DNA of 64,000 bases from Shimia litoralis (GTDB lineage: Bacteria; Pseudomonadota; Alphaproteobacteria; Rhodobacterales; Rhodobacteraceae): NCBI RefSeq assembly GCF_005518135.1, contig NZ_SULI01000010.1:1-64000 (forward strand), written 5' to 3'. Positions 1 to 8,700 of this stretch are shown here, piece after piece (within the stretch, counting starts at the first letter, position 1; each line of letters opens with the position of its first letter). The position numbers and the translations under genes are program-made. A model generated the notes under the pieces. It made no database searches. It was not told where the DNA came from and worked only from the letters and a program-made list of their open reading frames with translations.

Positions 1-1
1 T

Positions 2-646
2 CTTGTATCCATTCAATCGGGTTGGATACATCTTAGCACGCTGTCCGAATTTGCCGGACCACTTCAGGCGGATGGCTACGGCCAGTGCAACACCAAGGGC
101 ACGCTGCTGATGGCGTTGCTGCGCGCCGTGGGTATACCTTGTCGGTTTCACGGCTTTACCATCGACAAAGGATTGCAACGCGGTGTGGTGCCAGAACTGG
201 TCTATCCGCTTGCACCGCGCAACATCATCCATTCGTGGGTTGAAGTACAGTATCGGGGGGAATGGTTAGAGCTTGAGGGCTTCATTCTGGATCAAGCCGT
301 TTTGTCGGTGCTTCAAGCCGCGTTTCCTGAGCGTATGTCGCTTTGTGCTTACGGGGCAGGCACCGATTGCCTGCAAGCGCCGAACGTCGCTTGGGCGGGT
401 CAAAGCACCTACATCCAAAAGACTGGGATCAATCGGGATTTCGGGGTCTTTGATAACCCGGATGCCTTCTATGCAAATCATCGGCAACTTACTCAATTTC
501 GCGGGCTGGCCTATCGACTGGCCATTCGACATTGGATGAATAGGCGAGTTGCGCAGATGCGCGCAGGATCTGTCCCGACGATACCTGGTGGGGACAACAA
601 CCTTGTGCCTGCCAAGTCCATTTCGATGGTAAAGGGGGCCGTGTGA
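2..646 (+). CDS. Transglutaminase-like domain protein (5' end outside window)
   Basis: The frame is open from base 2, so the start lies left of the window; 214 residues are visible. A transglutaminase-like (papain fold) catalytic set can be read: a Cys in GYGQCNTKGTLLMALLRA, followed by GIPCRFHG, then a His in IHSWVEVQY and an acidic residue in the LELEGFILD strand. The family includes peptidases and amidases as well as cross-linkers, so the substrate is unknown. The stop overlaps the start of the cation transporter next door (TGATG), which implies co-transcription with a metal transporter. The product is therefore probably an accessory of a metal-handling operon; that last point is inference. 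Confidence 0.75.
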   Translation, partial: LVSIQSGWIHLSTLSEFAGPLQADGYGQCNTKGTLLMALLRAVGIPCRFHGFTIDKGLQRGVVPELVYPLAPRNIIHSWVEVQYRGEWLELEGFILDQAVLSVLQAAFPERMSLCAYGAGTDCLQAPNVAWAGQSTYIQKTGINRDFGVFDNPDAFYANHRQLTQFRGLAYRLAIRHWMNRRVAQMRAGSVPTIPGGDNNLVPAKSISMVKGAV

Positions 647-1281
647 TGGCAGGTTGCTGCGGACATGACGCCAAGTTCGACGGCGTTTCAGCTGACTACA
701 AAAGACGGCTCTGGATCGTCATAGCCCTCAATGCGACGATGTTCTTTGTCGAGATGACAGCGGGGCATTTGGCCAAGTCTCAGGCGTTGCAGGCAGACGC
801 ACTCGACTTTGCGGGCGATGCGCTCACCTATGGCATTTCACTTGCGGTCATTGGGGCCTCGCTTCGGGCGCGAACGAATGCGGCACTGTTCAAAGGTGTC
901 AGCCTTCTTCTGATGGGCGTTTGGGTGTTCGGATCGACCGTCTACCGCGTATTCTATGCTGGCGTCCCCACGGCAGAGATCATGGGCGTTGTCGGCTTTC
1001 TTGCGCTACTCACAAATCTGACGAGCGTCTTGCTTTTGGTCCGCTATAAAGACGGCGATGCCAATGTCCGGTCGGTTTGGCTGTGTTCGCGCAATGATGC
1101 CATTGGGAACGTCGCGGTGATGTTTGCAGCCCTTGGTGTATGGGGCACGGCAACGGGTTGGCCTGACCTGATTGTGGCGACGATCATGGCCGGTTTGTTC
1201 CTGTCATCGGCCTTTCAAATCGTGCGCCAAGCCTTGGAAGAGCGACGCGAAATGACCCAGCATGAACATGACGCCGTATGA
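646..1281 (+). CDS. Short cation diffusion facilitator-like transporter
   Basis: A 211-residue membrane protein with about six hydrophobic segments, resembling the membrane part of CDF (CzcD/DmeF-type) metal exporters but lacking their cytoplasmic C-terminal domain. The usual metal site HxxxD in helix 2 is replaced by an Asp-based version (DALDFAGD), and the helix 5 HxxxD by RNDAIGN, so metal preference may differ from zinc exporters. The N-terminus carries GCCGHDAKFDG, a possible metal-binding tail. A GTG at 643 is an alternative start; the ATG at 646 gives the common TGATG coupling to the transglutaminase-like gene. The stop overlaps (ATGA) the start of the degraded methyltransferase downstream, so the three formed one operon. 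Confidence 0.8.
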   Translation: MAGCCGHDAKFDGVSADYKRRLWIVIALNATMFFVEMTAGHLAKSQALQADALDFAGDALTYGISLAVIGASLRARTNAALFKGVSLLLMGVWVFGSTVYRVFYAGVPTAEIMGVVGFLALLTNLTSVLLLVRYKDGDANVRSVWLCSRNDAIGNVAVMFAALGVWGTATGWPDLIVATIMAGLFLSSAFQIVRQALEERREMTQHEHDAV

Positions 1282-1816
1282 TGCCGACTGTCATAATCTT
1301 CACCGGCCTGATCATTTTGCTGCGATGCTTTGGTCCATCGCATATCCTGGCCGCCGCCTTTGGCCGCCAAAGCGCTATACCATGGCCACTCCTATTCTGG
1401 TTTGAGTTCAGACATTCGCCCTCTTTGGGATATTGATCGGCCTCGGCGTCATGGAATGGGGAAACCTGCCAATCCCAAATTGGTTGCGGTTTGGCGTGGG
1501 TGTTCCCCTGATTGGCGCCGGAAACGTGGTCGTATGGTTAAAAGTCGCGCAGTTCGGCGTCGCCCAAACCAGGGGCGCAAAATGATCGCTCCGGGCAAGC
1601 GGCATGTGTCGCTACTCCTGCAATCCACAGTACGTGGCAGATATTACAATGATTGTTGGTTGGATCGTGCTTTGTGCATCAGCAGTCGCTGCGCTTGTCG
1701 GCTCGGCTGGAATTGTCGTTCTGATAGCTGCGCCTTTCGCCGAAGAGCCATGGCTTGAGGAGCAATACGGATCAGCGTTTAAGGACTATGAGGCAAAGGC
1801 AAGACGGTTCTTTTAG
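1278..1816 (+). pseudogene. Broken isoprenylcysteine methyltransferase-like (ICMT/PEMT) membrane protein
   Basis: No single frame covers the gene, but pieces in all three plus-strand frames join into an ICMT-like protein. The start is MMPTVIIFTGLIILL at 1278 in frame 0. KALYHGH is in frame 1 near 1368. Then FWFEF is in frame 0, and from about 1412 frame 2 gives TFALFGILIGLGVMEWGNL through AQTRGAK. An in-frame TGA follows at about 1581, and the same frame resumes with RASGMCRYSCNPQYVADI and ends with PWLEEQYGSAFKDYEAKARRFF. The NPQYVAD and EEPWLEEQYG blocks are typical of the family's C-terminus. At least two frame changes and one stop make it a pseudogene, unless the assembly has errors here. 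Confidence 0.75.
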
Positions 1817-1933
1817 GCATACGGCCAAGTGCAAAAGCAGACCTTCGCCATATTGCGGCATCTTGGGTGGTTTGAACCGTAAGCCACACTGGACTTGTCC
1901 TCGCGAGGACCATGCGGCGCGACACATGCCAGT

Positions 1934-2434
1934 TCACCATACGTATACTTCCATTTCGTCGGCCTTAATCGAATAGCCAGTTTGACCGAGTGTGGTGGAT
2001 TGCAATTGGGTACTCATGGTCCCTGTGACCCAGACAGGATCCCAAAGTTTATCATCGGGCCACGGTCGCGCGGAATTCACCATCACAAGCTGGTTCGGGG
2101 GCGGTGGTGGCGTGTGGATGCAAGCGCCGACGTAGGGCACGAGCATGAAGTCAGTCACCCCATTTTTGCTGACGTCAAAGGGGATGATAAACCCGGGCAT
2201 TTTGATGTAGGCACCATTAAGGTCTTCATTCAGCTTGACCCCGTTGGCGTCATAGATCGGGTTCCACGTGTCATTCGCTTCGTCCATTTCGCCCTCTCCG
2301 ATGATTTCGGAATAGGGTAGCCCCGGCGGGAGAAGATCATCCCACGTGATTTCCCGCGGTGTTGCTGCAAACGCCATCCTTGGCGTGGCAACCGACCCAA
2401 GCAATAGCATCAATGCTGCTCTGCGATTTATCAT
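1934..2434 (-). CDS. DUF3299 periplasmic protein, zinc-cluster member
   Basis: 166 residues with a signal peptide (RRAALMLLLGSVATPRMAFA) and the DUF3299 core: ITWDDLLP, a segment ending in IKMPGFIIPFD, then FMLVPYVGACIHTPPPPPNQ. The single conserved Cys-His pair (GACIHTPPPP) is the family's hallmark and could bind metal. It is the last gene of the zinc cluster after the FtsX-type permease, 22 bases downstream. In Vibrio cholerae, proteins of this family lie in the Zrg zinc-uptake cluster, which fits this context. The biochemical role is not known. Confidence 0.8.
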   Translation of the reverse strand: MINRRAALMLLLGSVATPRMAFAATPREITWDDLLPPGLPYSEIIGEGEMDEANDTWNPIYDANGVKLNEDLNGAYIKMPGFIIPFDVSKNGVTDFMLVPYVGACIHTPPPPPNQLVMVNSARPWPDDKLWDPVWVTGTMSTQLQSTTLGQTGYSIKADEMEVYVW

Positions 2435-2456
2435 TCCACTCGCCTCATTTCTTGCA

Positions 2457-3707
2457 TCACGTTTTGACCATCATACCATCAGCGACAGACATTCTGTAGG
2501 CCCTCACTGCGGGCACAAGGCTCACAATTGCGCCAGCGCAGATGACCCCAAGGATCACCCAGACTTCCCGCAGCGTGGGCGCCCCAATCGGCAACCATAG
2601 GCCAAAGGCGCTGTCGAGAATGGGCTGTGCGATGACCAACCCTATGTATAGCAAGGCCAATCCAAGCAATGCCCCCAGCGCGGCCGTCATCATGGCCTCT
2701 AAGACAAGCATGCTCAGAATGGTGAAAGGTCGCGCGCCCATGGCCCGAAAGATGGCCATCTCGCGACGGCGCTCGTTGAGACTGGAAAAAATTGTGGCCA
2801 TCATGCCGATGAGAGCCGTGACGACCACCATTGCGGACACAGCAAGCAGCGCGGTTTCCGCAATGCCAACAATGCCCCAGAGTTCTTGCAAGGCAACGCC
2901 GGGCAGGATCGCCAGCAATGGCTCTTGGCCGTATTCATTGATGGCCCGTTGCAGCGCGAATGTCTGCAAGGGGCTTTTGACGCCGACAAACGCTGCGGTG
3001 ATCGCCTTGGGCGTCAATTGCATTTCGCGGATCACTTGCGCAGGCGTAGATTTTCCGGGTGTCTTTGCGCCACTTTGCCAATCGACATGGATGGCTTCAA
3101 TCGCTTTCAGGCTGACGATGACGGTGCGATCAACCGGCGTACCGGTCTTTTCCAGAATGCCGGATACGCGGAACGGTTGATCCTTATGTTCAGAAAACGA
3201 CGCGAGGCCGTGGGCGACGATGATTGGATCTCCGACACTATACCCCAGCGTTGCAGCAACATCGGCTCCGATAACCGTATCAAACAGGTCATCCAAAAGA
3301 GCACCGTCAGATACCGCCAATGATCTGCCTTGCCGGTATTTGTAATGCTCAAAAAAGGCTTGGGTTGTGCCCATCACGCGGAACTGGCGGTGGCTATCAC
3401 CCAATGAAATTGGCACGATCCAATCCACATCAGATCGCGCCGCGATATCTTGATAGCTTTTCCACGTCAGGTTGTTGGTCGCGTTGCCGATGCGAAACAC
3501 CGAATACAGCAGCAATTGCACAGACCCTGACCGAGCTCCAACAATCAGATCAGTGCCTGAAATCGTATCAGAAAAGCTGGATTTTGCCCCGGTTCGTATC
3601 TTTTCAACGCCCAGAAACAGCGCCACCGATAGCGCGATGGCAAGGATGGTCATACCGACGGTCAGCGCACGCGCAAACAGCGAGGCAATGGCAAGGCGCA
3701 AAATCAT
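2457..3707 (-). CDS. FtsX/MacB-type ABC transporter permease (Zrg-like)
   Basis: 416 residues. It has one N-terminal membrane segment (residues about 12-33), a periplasmic MacB-PCD-like domain (about 40-270) and three C-terminal membrane segments (about 285-405) with the FtsX motif NERRREMAIFRAMGA on the cytoplasmic loop. This layout is that of LolC/MacB/FtsX permeases, which act on periplasmic substrates instead of moving ions through a channel. The start overlaps the ATPase gene by four bases (ATGA), so the two form one transporter. The neighbouring His-rich ZrgA-like protein and Zur point to zinc acquisition; a Zrg-type system is the best guess, by context. Confidence 0.85.
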   Translation of the reverse strand: MILRLAIASLFARALTVGMTILAIALSVALFLGVEKIRTGAKSSFSDTISGTDLIVGARSGSVQLLLYSVFRIGNATNNLTWKSYQDIAARSDVDWIVPISLGDSHRQFRVMGTTQAFFEHYKYRQGRSLAVSDGALLDDLFDTVIGADVAATLGYSVGDPIIVAHGLASFSEHKDQPFRVSGILEKTGTPVDRTVIVSLKAIEAIHVDWQSGAKTPGKSTPAQVIREMQLTPKAITAAFVGVKSPLQTFALQRAINEYGQEPLLAILPGVALQELWGIVGIAETALLAVSAMVVVTALIGMMATIFSSLNERRREMAIFRAMGARPFTILSMLVLEAMMTAALGALLGLALLYIGLVIAQPILDSAFGLWLPIGAPTLREVWVILGVICAGAIVSLVPAVRAYRMSVADGMMVKT

Positions 3708-4399
3708 GCCACTGCTCTTTTGATCTGGGCAATGTCTTCCATGCGGATGATCCGATCAAAACGCGCGCCCAAGCGCGGATCATGACTGACCATCAAAAGC
3801 GACGTGTTGTGCGTTGCTATTTGTGCGAACAGCACATCCAGAAAGGCCGTCTGACTATTTGCATCAAGGGCTGATGTAGGCTCATCCGCGATGATCAGCG
3901 GCGGTTGCCCGATCAAGGCGCGCGCAACTGCGACGCGTTGTTGTTGCCCCACACTTAGAGCCGTGGTTTTTGCATCGGTCACGCCTGCGGGCAGACCAAG
4001 CGCGTAACACAGTTGAGATGCCTCAGCCTGTGCATCCGATACGCGTTTGCGCCGCGTGGGGGCAAAGCGCAGGGGGAGAAGGATATTATCCATCACAGAC
4101 CCAAAAGGCAGCAGGTTGAACTGTTGAAAGATCACACCAATCTGCTCGGCCCGAATTTTGTCTCGAGCACCACCCGATACTGTGGTGATGTCGGTCCCAG
4201 AAATACAAACCCGTCCCCGATCCGGCAGGATTGTACCGCAGATCAGCGACAATAGCGTCGTTTTCCCAGAGCCGCTTTCGCCGAGTAACAACACAGACTC
4301 GCCCTGCGCAACTGACAAGCGCGGGATCACCAAAGAAAACCCGGCCCGTCCCGGCCAACGATAGGCAACGTCGGTGATCTCGAGTGTTGTATCAGTCAC
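3704..4399 (-). CDS. LolD/MacB-type ABC transporter ATPase (Zrg-like)
   Basis: 231 residues with every ABC ATPase motif: Walker A GESGSGKTT (about residue 37), Q-loop FQQFNLLPF, signature LSVGQQQRVAVARAL, Walker B LIIADEPTSALD and switch His in MVSHD. The FQQFNLLP and QQQR features belong to the LolD/MacB/FtsE group, which pairs with FtsX-type permeases, and such a permease gene overlaps its 3' end. It starts six bases after the ZrgA-like gene's stop. It would energise the transporter encoded with it; zinc as the substrate is inferred from neighbours only. Confidence 0.88.
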   Translation of the reverse strand: MTDTTLEITDVAYRWPGRAGFSLVIPRLSVAQGESVLLLGESGSGKTTLLSLICGTILPDRGRVCISGTDITTVSGGARDKIRAEQIGVIFQQFNLLPFGSVMDNILLPLRFAPTRRKRVSDAQAEASQLCYALGLPAGVTDAKTTALSVGQQQRVAVARALIGQPPLIIADEPTSALDANSQTAFLDVLFAQIATHNTSLLMVSHDPRLGARFDRIIRMEDIAQIKRAVA

Positions 4400-4405
4400 C
4401 TTCGT

Positions 4406-5068
4406 TCAATGCTCCAATTCTAGAACCGGTGCGTCCCGTGCCACTTCGAACGCCTGTGCCCCAGATGCCGTGATGATCTGCACGTCTACTTCTTGGGCGC
4501 CGGGGAAAGCATCAAAGTAAGCGAACTCAATCTTGGTCAGCGCATTAGGTTGCTCACAGGTCAGCGTGTATTGCGCATGGAATTCAGTATGTCCTGCCTC
4601 ATCCACGTGATCATCGTCCCCGTGTTCCTCATGTGCGTGATCATCGTCCCCGTGTTTCTCATCCGCGTGATCATCGTGTTTCTCATCCGCGTGATCATCG
4701 TGTTTCTCATCCGCGTGACCATCGTGTTTCTCGCCTGAGTGATCGTCATGCGCATCTTCGCTTTCAAGTTCTGCCAGCGCTTCAACCACAGTACATCCTG
4801 CCGCATCCGGCATTACGAACAGATCGAGCGGCGCAGCAAGTGTGGCGATTGCCAAATCAACAGCGGCAAGATCCGCGTCACTTTTCGCCGCATATTCAAA
4901 CCCGACGATATCTGCGCCTGGCGCTTCGAACGTCATCGCCACGGTGGTGCCATCAACGGCGATATCGAGTGTTCCAACACCGTGTTCATGGGCATCAACG
5001 TGGCGCGTGTCTTCGGCCAATGCAGGCAAAGCGGCGGCAAGCGCGATAAGAGACAATGCGTATTTCAT
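4406..5068 (-). CDS. zrgA: ZrgA-type His-rich periplasmic zinc-binding protein (DUF2796)
   Basis: 220 residues. The signal peptide is MKYALSLIALAAALPALA, followed by RHVDAHEHGVGTLDIAVDG, the DUF2796/ZrgA hallmark, then AAPGADIVGFEY-like strands. A His/Asp/Glu-rich insert (about residues 108-160) is built from repeats of HADEKHDD and should buffer zinc. The rest is a beta-rich domain with two Cys (AGCTV, LTCEQP) that probably form a disulfide. In Vibrio cholerae ZrgA works with an ABC permease and ATPase in zinc uptake, and the two genes just downstream encode exactly these. Zur is encoded next upstream, so zinc repression is likely. The symbol follows the Vibrio precedent. Confidence 0.85.
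   Translation of the reverse strand: MKYALSLIALAAALPALAEDTRHVDAHEHGVGTLDIAVDGTTVAMTFEAPGADIVGFEYAAKSDADLAAVDLAIATLAAPLDLFVMPDAAGCTVVEALAELESEDAHDDHSGEKHDGHADEKHDDHADEKHDDHADEKHGDDDHAHEEHGDDDHVDEAGHTEFHAQYTLTCEQPNALTKIEFAYFDAFPGAQEVDVQIITASGAQAFEVARDAPVLELEH
4605..4745 (-). repeat. 24-base tandem repeat coding for His-rich zinc loop
   Basis: Inside the ZrgA-like gene the segment gtgatcatcgtgtttctcat is repeated about five times with a 24-base period (the full unit is GTGATCATCGTGTTTCTC plus ATCCGC), with variants carrying an extra cgtccc. The units encode (H)ADEKHDD and related sequences. Near-identity between units at the DNA level suggests expansion by slippage or unequal crossing over, so copy number may vary between strains. 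Confidence 0.85.
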
Positions 5069-5099
5069 AGTTCATCCAGTCCGGAATGGTTAAAGTGAA

Positions 5100-5486
5100 T
5101 TAGGTCGCGCAGGTGCCGCACAACCCATGAATTTCAACAATGTGTCGTTCCGCCCGAAAAGCGTTTTGATCGGTCAAAGCAGTGAGCTTTGGCAGAAGGT
5201 CGCTGCCGTCATGTTCGTCAACCGATCCACAGTCTTCACAGATCGCCAATACTGGCACGCTTTCGACGTGGCTGCACCGGCAAGGTACAAAGGCTTTGAT
5301 CGATTCAAGACGGTGCGCGCGGCCCTGGTCGGTCAGGGCGGCAAGAGTGCGATAGACGGTGGGGGGCGCAATGTCCGGCTCAGTGACCTGAAGGCGTTCA
5401 AGAATTTGATACGCCGTCATTGGCCTGTCGGACGCCTCTAGAACACCCAATATATCCGCCTGCCGTAACGCGGCGCGCTTTCTCAT
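5100..5486 (-). CDS. zur: Fur-family zinc uptake regulator Zur
   Basis: 128 residues. The N-terminal winged helix includes MTAYQILERL and the Fur-family DNA-recognition helix APPTVYRTLAAL. The C-terminal part has a structural zinc pair CEDCGS and a second pair CGTCAT at the extreme C-terminus, with regulatory-site residues in CRCSHVES and RHIVEIHGLC. The PTVYRTLAAL with Zur-like length, together with the adjacent zinc-uptake genes, favours Zur over Fur or PerR. It is separated from zrgA by 31 bases and probably heads the operon zur-zrgA-ABC-permease-DUF3299, repressing it when zinc is plentiful. Confidence 0.85.
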   Translation of the reverse strand: MRKRAALRQADILGVLEASDRPMTAYQILERLQVTEPDIAPPTVYRTLAALTDQGRAHRLESIKAFVPCRCSHVESVPVLAICEDCGSVDEHDGSDLLPKLTALTDQNAFRAERHIVEIHGLCGTCAT

Positions 5487-5511
5487 GTGCTAAACTCCCT
5501 CGTTGAGCAAA

Positions 5512-5531
5512 GTTTTATTTTATAAAGTAAC
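5512..5531. promoter_or_regulatory. Possible Zur operator / promoter
   Basis: Twenty-six bases ahead of the zur start lies the AT-rich imperfect dyad GTTTTATTTTATAAAGTAAC, in which 12 of 20 positions match the reverse complement and the ends are GTT/AAC. Alphaproteobacterial Zur boxes are GTTAT-nnn-ATAAC-like dyads with an AT centre, so an autoregulatory operator here is reasonable. The match is weak and rests on position as much as sequence. Confidence 0.35.
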
Positions 5532-5583
5532 AAAATTCAAGGTACGGATACCCATACCCAAAAAAGCTGCCGACGCGCATTTT

Positions 5584-5609
5584 GCCAAACCCATGAAATT
5601 GGGTTTGGC
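5584..5609. repeat. Perfect 10-bp inverted repeat downstream of the RND operon
   Basis: GCCAAACCCA and TGGGTTTGGC are separated by six bases (tgaaat). The element lies 100 bases after the RND permease stop and about 100 bases before zur. The hairpin has no clear T tract on either strand, so it may be a weak or Rho-assisted terminator separating the RND operon from zur, or a binding site. No gene was seen in 5487-5708. Confidence 0.5.
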
Positions 5610-5708
5610 TGCTGTTAATGCTGTGAGTTCTCTTTTCCCAAGTGCCGTGTGCACAAATTGCTTTGCCACTCGCGAGCATATCATGACGTGTCTGGAGCTA
5701 CGCAGTTT

Positions 5709-8700
5709 CTAGTCGGGAGACGCATCAAAACGGGAAATCCACCGTGAGACAGAAAATATGTCAAAGTAGATGGTCAACAGGGATGGCAACACCAGCACTA
5801 CAAGGATCATTGATGCGGTCAAACCGGCTGCGACCGAGACGACCAATGGCACCATTATCTGCACTTGTGGGCTGCTGTCTGCGATCAAAGGTAGTAAGCC
5901 CACCACCGTTGTACCGGTCGATAACAAAATTGGCCGGAAGCGTTCGCGCACGGCATCCAAGGCTGCGGCTGCGTGGTTGCCGCCTTTCAGATGGGTCTGA
6001 AAAAAGCTGAGAAACAGAATGGCATTGTTGACGACGATGCCCGCCAGCGAGGCAAAGCCGATAAAGCTGGGCATTGCCAGATCGATCCCCATGCCCCAGT
6101 GCCCAAGAATGGTTCCAATGAGTGCAAAAGGAATGGACAGCATGACAACAAGAGGAAGTGAATAACTCCGAAACTGGAAGGCCAGAACCAAATACACGCC
6201 ACACAGCCCAAGAACCAATTTGGTCAACATGGAAGACTGAGATTTACCCAAATCTTCTGCGGCGCCTCCGATTGAGACTTGGATGTCTGGGTATGTTTTC
6301 TGAATCTCGGGCGCGATCTCTTCGGTCACCACCTTGGCAATCCCGGACGATGTGATGGCGGTGCGGTCGATCTGGCCGGTGATCGTGGCGACGGCCAGCC
6401 CGTTTTTGCGATTAACGGTCGGGAAACTTTGTGTCAGACGCATTTCGGCGACGGCGGACAATGCGGTTTGCTTGCCGTTGCCAATGGATACTGGAAAGTT
6501 TTCCAGTGCCTGAAGATGTTCAATCGTGTCGCTGAGCTGAAGCTGAACCGTAACGTTGGATACACCTGTTCGAAAACTGTCTGTCTCAGCGCCGGAAAAG
6601 GCGTTGCGCAATTGTTCGACCAGAGACTGCGGGGTCAGGCCCACTGAGTAGCCATAAGCGTTCAACATAAGTTGAACCTCCTGACGGCCACCATAGAAAT
6701 CTTGAAAGGCCTCTCTGACATCTGTGCGGGCGAGCAGGGTGGTGCGGATTTCGTTGGTCGCGGCCTCAACGTCCTGAAGGTTGCGCCCAGAGACCTCTAC
6801 ATGCAAATCCGATCCACCCGGTCCCATCTCTGCCTGTGCAAAGCTCGATTGAAGAAGGTCCGGGATGGGCCCGGCCTCCTTGCGCCATGCACTTAGAACG
6901 TCATCTGCTTTGACATTCCGTTTGGAGCTTTCCAAGAGATCTACGACAATCGTGGCCGTGTTCGACCCGTTATCGTCGACATCTGCGTTGGTGGCGTATT
7001 GCACCAGCACCCGCTCAACCAACGGGGCGCTGCCCTCGGTGTTCTCGGTCAATGTGGCATCGACGCGATAGAGCGCGTCCACCAATTGGTCTACCGTGGC
7101 GACGGTGCGTTCGCGGGGCATCCCAGTGGACAGCGAAATGCGTGCCTGAATGGTGTCGCCTTCGATGGATGGGAAACCTGTGACTTTGACTTGTCCCGAA
7201 GTCACAAGCCCAATTGACAGGATCAGCGCGCCAATGACACTGCCGACGGTCAGATAGCGCACCTTTAACAAGGCGGCGACCACTGGAATGACGATCCCTT
7301 CCTTGAAGCGTTCAAGTACCCGTCCGGCGGGGCGTTCGCGATATGTGGCCGGGCCAGTTTGGTCAGAGTGGCTTAGGTGGTGGGGCAGGATCAGAAACCC
7401 TTCGACCAGCGAAATGGCGAGTGTCAGCAACAGAACCATCGGGATGAATTGCAAAATTTGCCCCATGTCACCCGATAAGAACATCAATGGCCCAAACACA
7501 CAGGCGGTTGTCAGGAACGATGCCGCCACGCCCGGAAGCACCTCAAGGGTACCCCTTGTGGCGGCCTCGCGTGCCCCCACTTTTTGGCGCCAGCGCGCGA
7601 TGTTTTCCGCAATGACAATCGAGTCATCCATGATCAACCCGACGGCCATCAATAATGCCACAAGGGTGATCATGTTGATCGAGATGCCAAATGCCTGCAT
7701 CAGGAACAATGTGCCCAGAAACGATACTGGCAACGACGCCGAAATCCACAACGCTTCGCGCAATGAAAAGAACAACCACATTGTCGCAAACACCAGAATA
7801 AGACCGGTGCCGGTATTTTTGAGGATCAGAGCAAGGCGTTCCTTGACCAGATCGGTCATGTTGCGCGTCACAGTCACTTGAAAAGGGGCCGGATAGGTCT
7901 CGCGCGCCTCTTCTAAGACTGCATTGACCTTGTCAAAAGTGCGCAAGGAGTCCGCGTCAGTGGATTTGAAGATATTGATGATCGCGGCCTGTTGGCCATC
8001 GATAAACGATTGCGTATTTTCATCCTTATCCACAATTCTGATTTTCGCCAGATCGCCCAGTTTGACCATCCCACCCGACGCATTCTGTAGCACAATCAGG
8101 TCTTGCAAGTCGGTGATCGAACGTCGCGCATCCGTATACCGCAAAGTGAGCTTGCCCGCAGCGATGTCGACTTCGCCAAGGGGCTGGCGCAAGCTTCGCG
8201 CATTCACGGCCGCCACGATATCTCGGCTGGACACCCCATATTGCCGCAATGCCATAGCGTCAAATGTGACCCGTAATTCACGATCTGTGATCCCTGAAAC
8301 CTGTGCTTCGGTCACGCCCGGGATCGCTTGGAGACGATCTGCAAGTTTGTCAGTATAGGATTTCAGCCCCTGTTTTCCGTCGATACCCGACACGGCCACC
8401 ATCGCCACAAGTTCTTTGCGCCCTCCCAGCTCGACCGACGGAGTTTCAGCAGCATCAGGAAGATCATTGATGCCCGAGACGGCAGAAAATACGTCGTTGT
8501 AAAACTGAATAACGTCGCCGCCTTCTTCCAGTTCTGCGGTGGCCGACGCGCGTCCATCCATGGACAAACAATTCAGCTCTGCAAGACCCGTGATGCCGAG
8601 GATCGCATCCTCGAGAGACGAACAGATGTCTTCATCCACGTCTTGAGCCGAAGCGCCCGGATAGATCACGGAGGCTGTGACGGTGTCTGCTGCAAATTCG

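Noticed and set aside
1330-1758. 142-residue plus-strand frame
   Set aside because: It is an out-of-frame reading across the broken methyltransferase gene. Only a few residues (ALYHGH) belong to the real product; the rest is Arg-rich nonsense.
5503-5712. 69-residue plus-strand frame between zur and the RND permease
   Set aside because: It reads through the candidate Zur operator and the inverted repeat and has no recognisable features or ribosome site.
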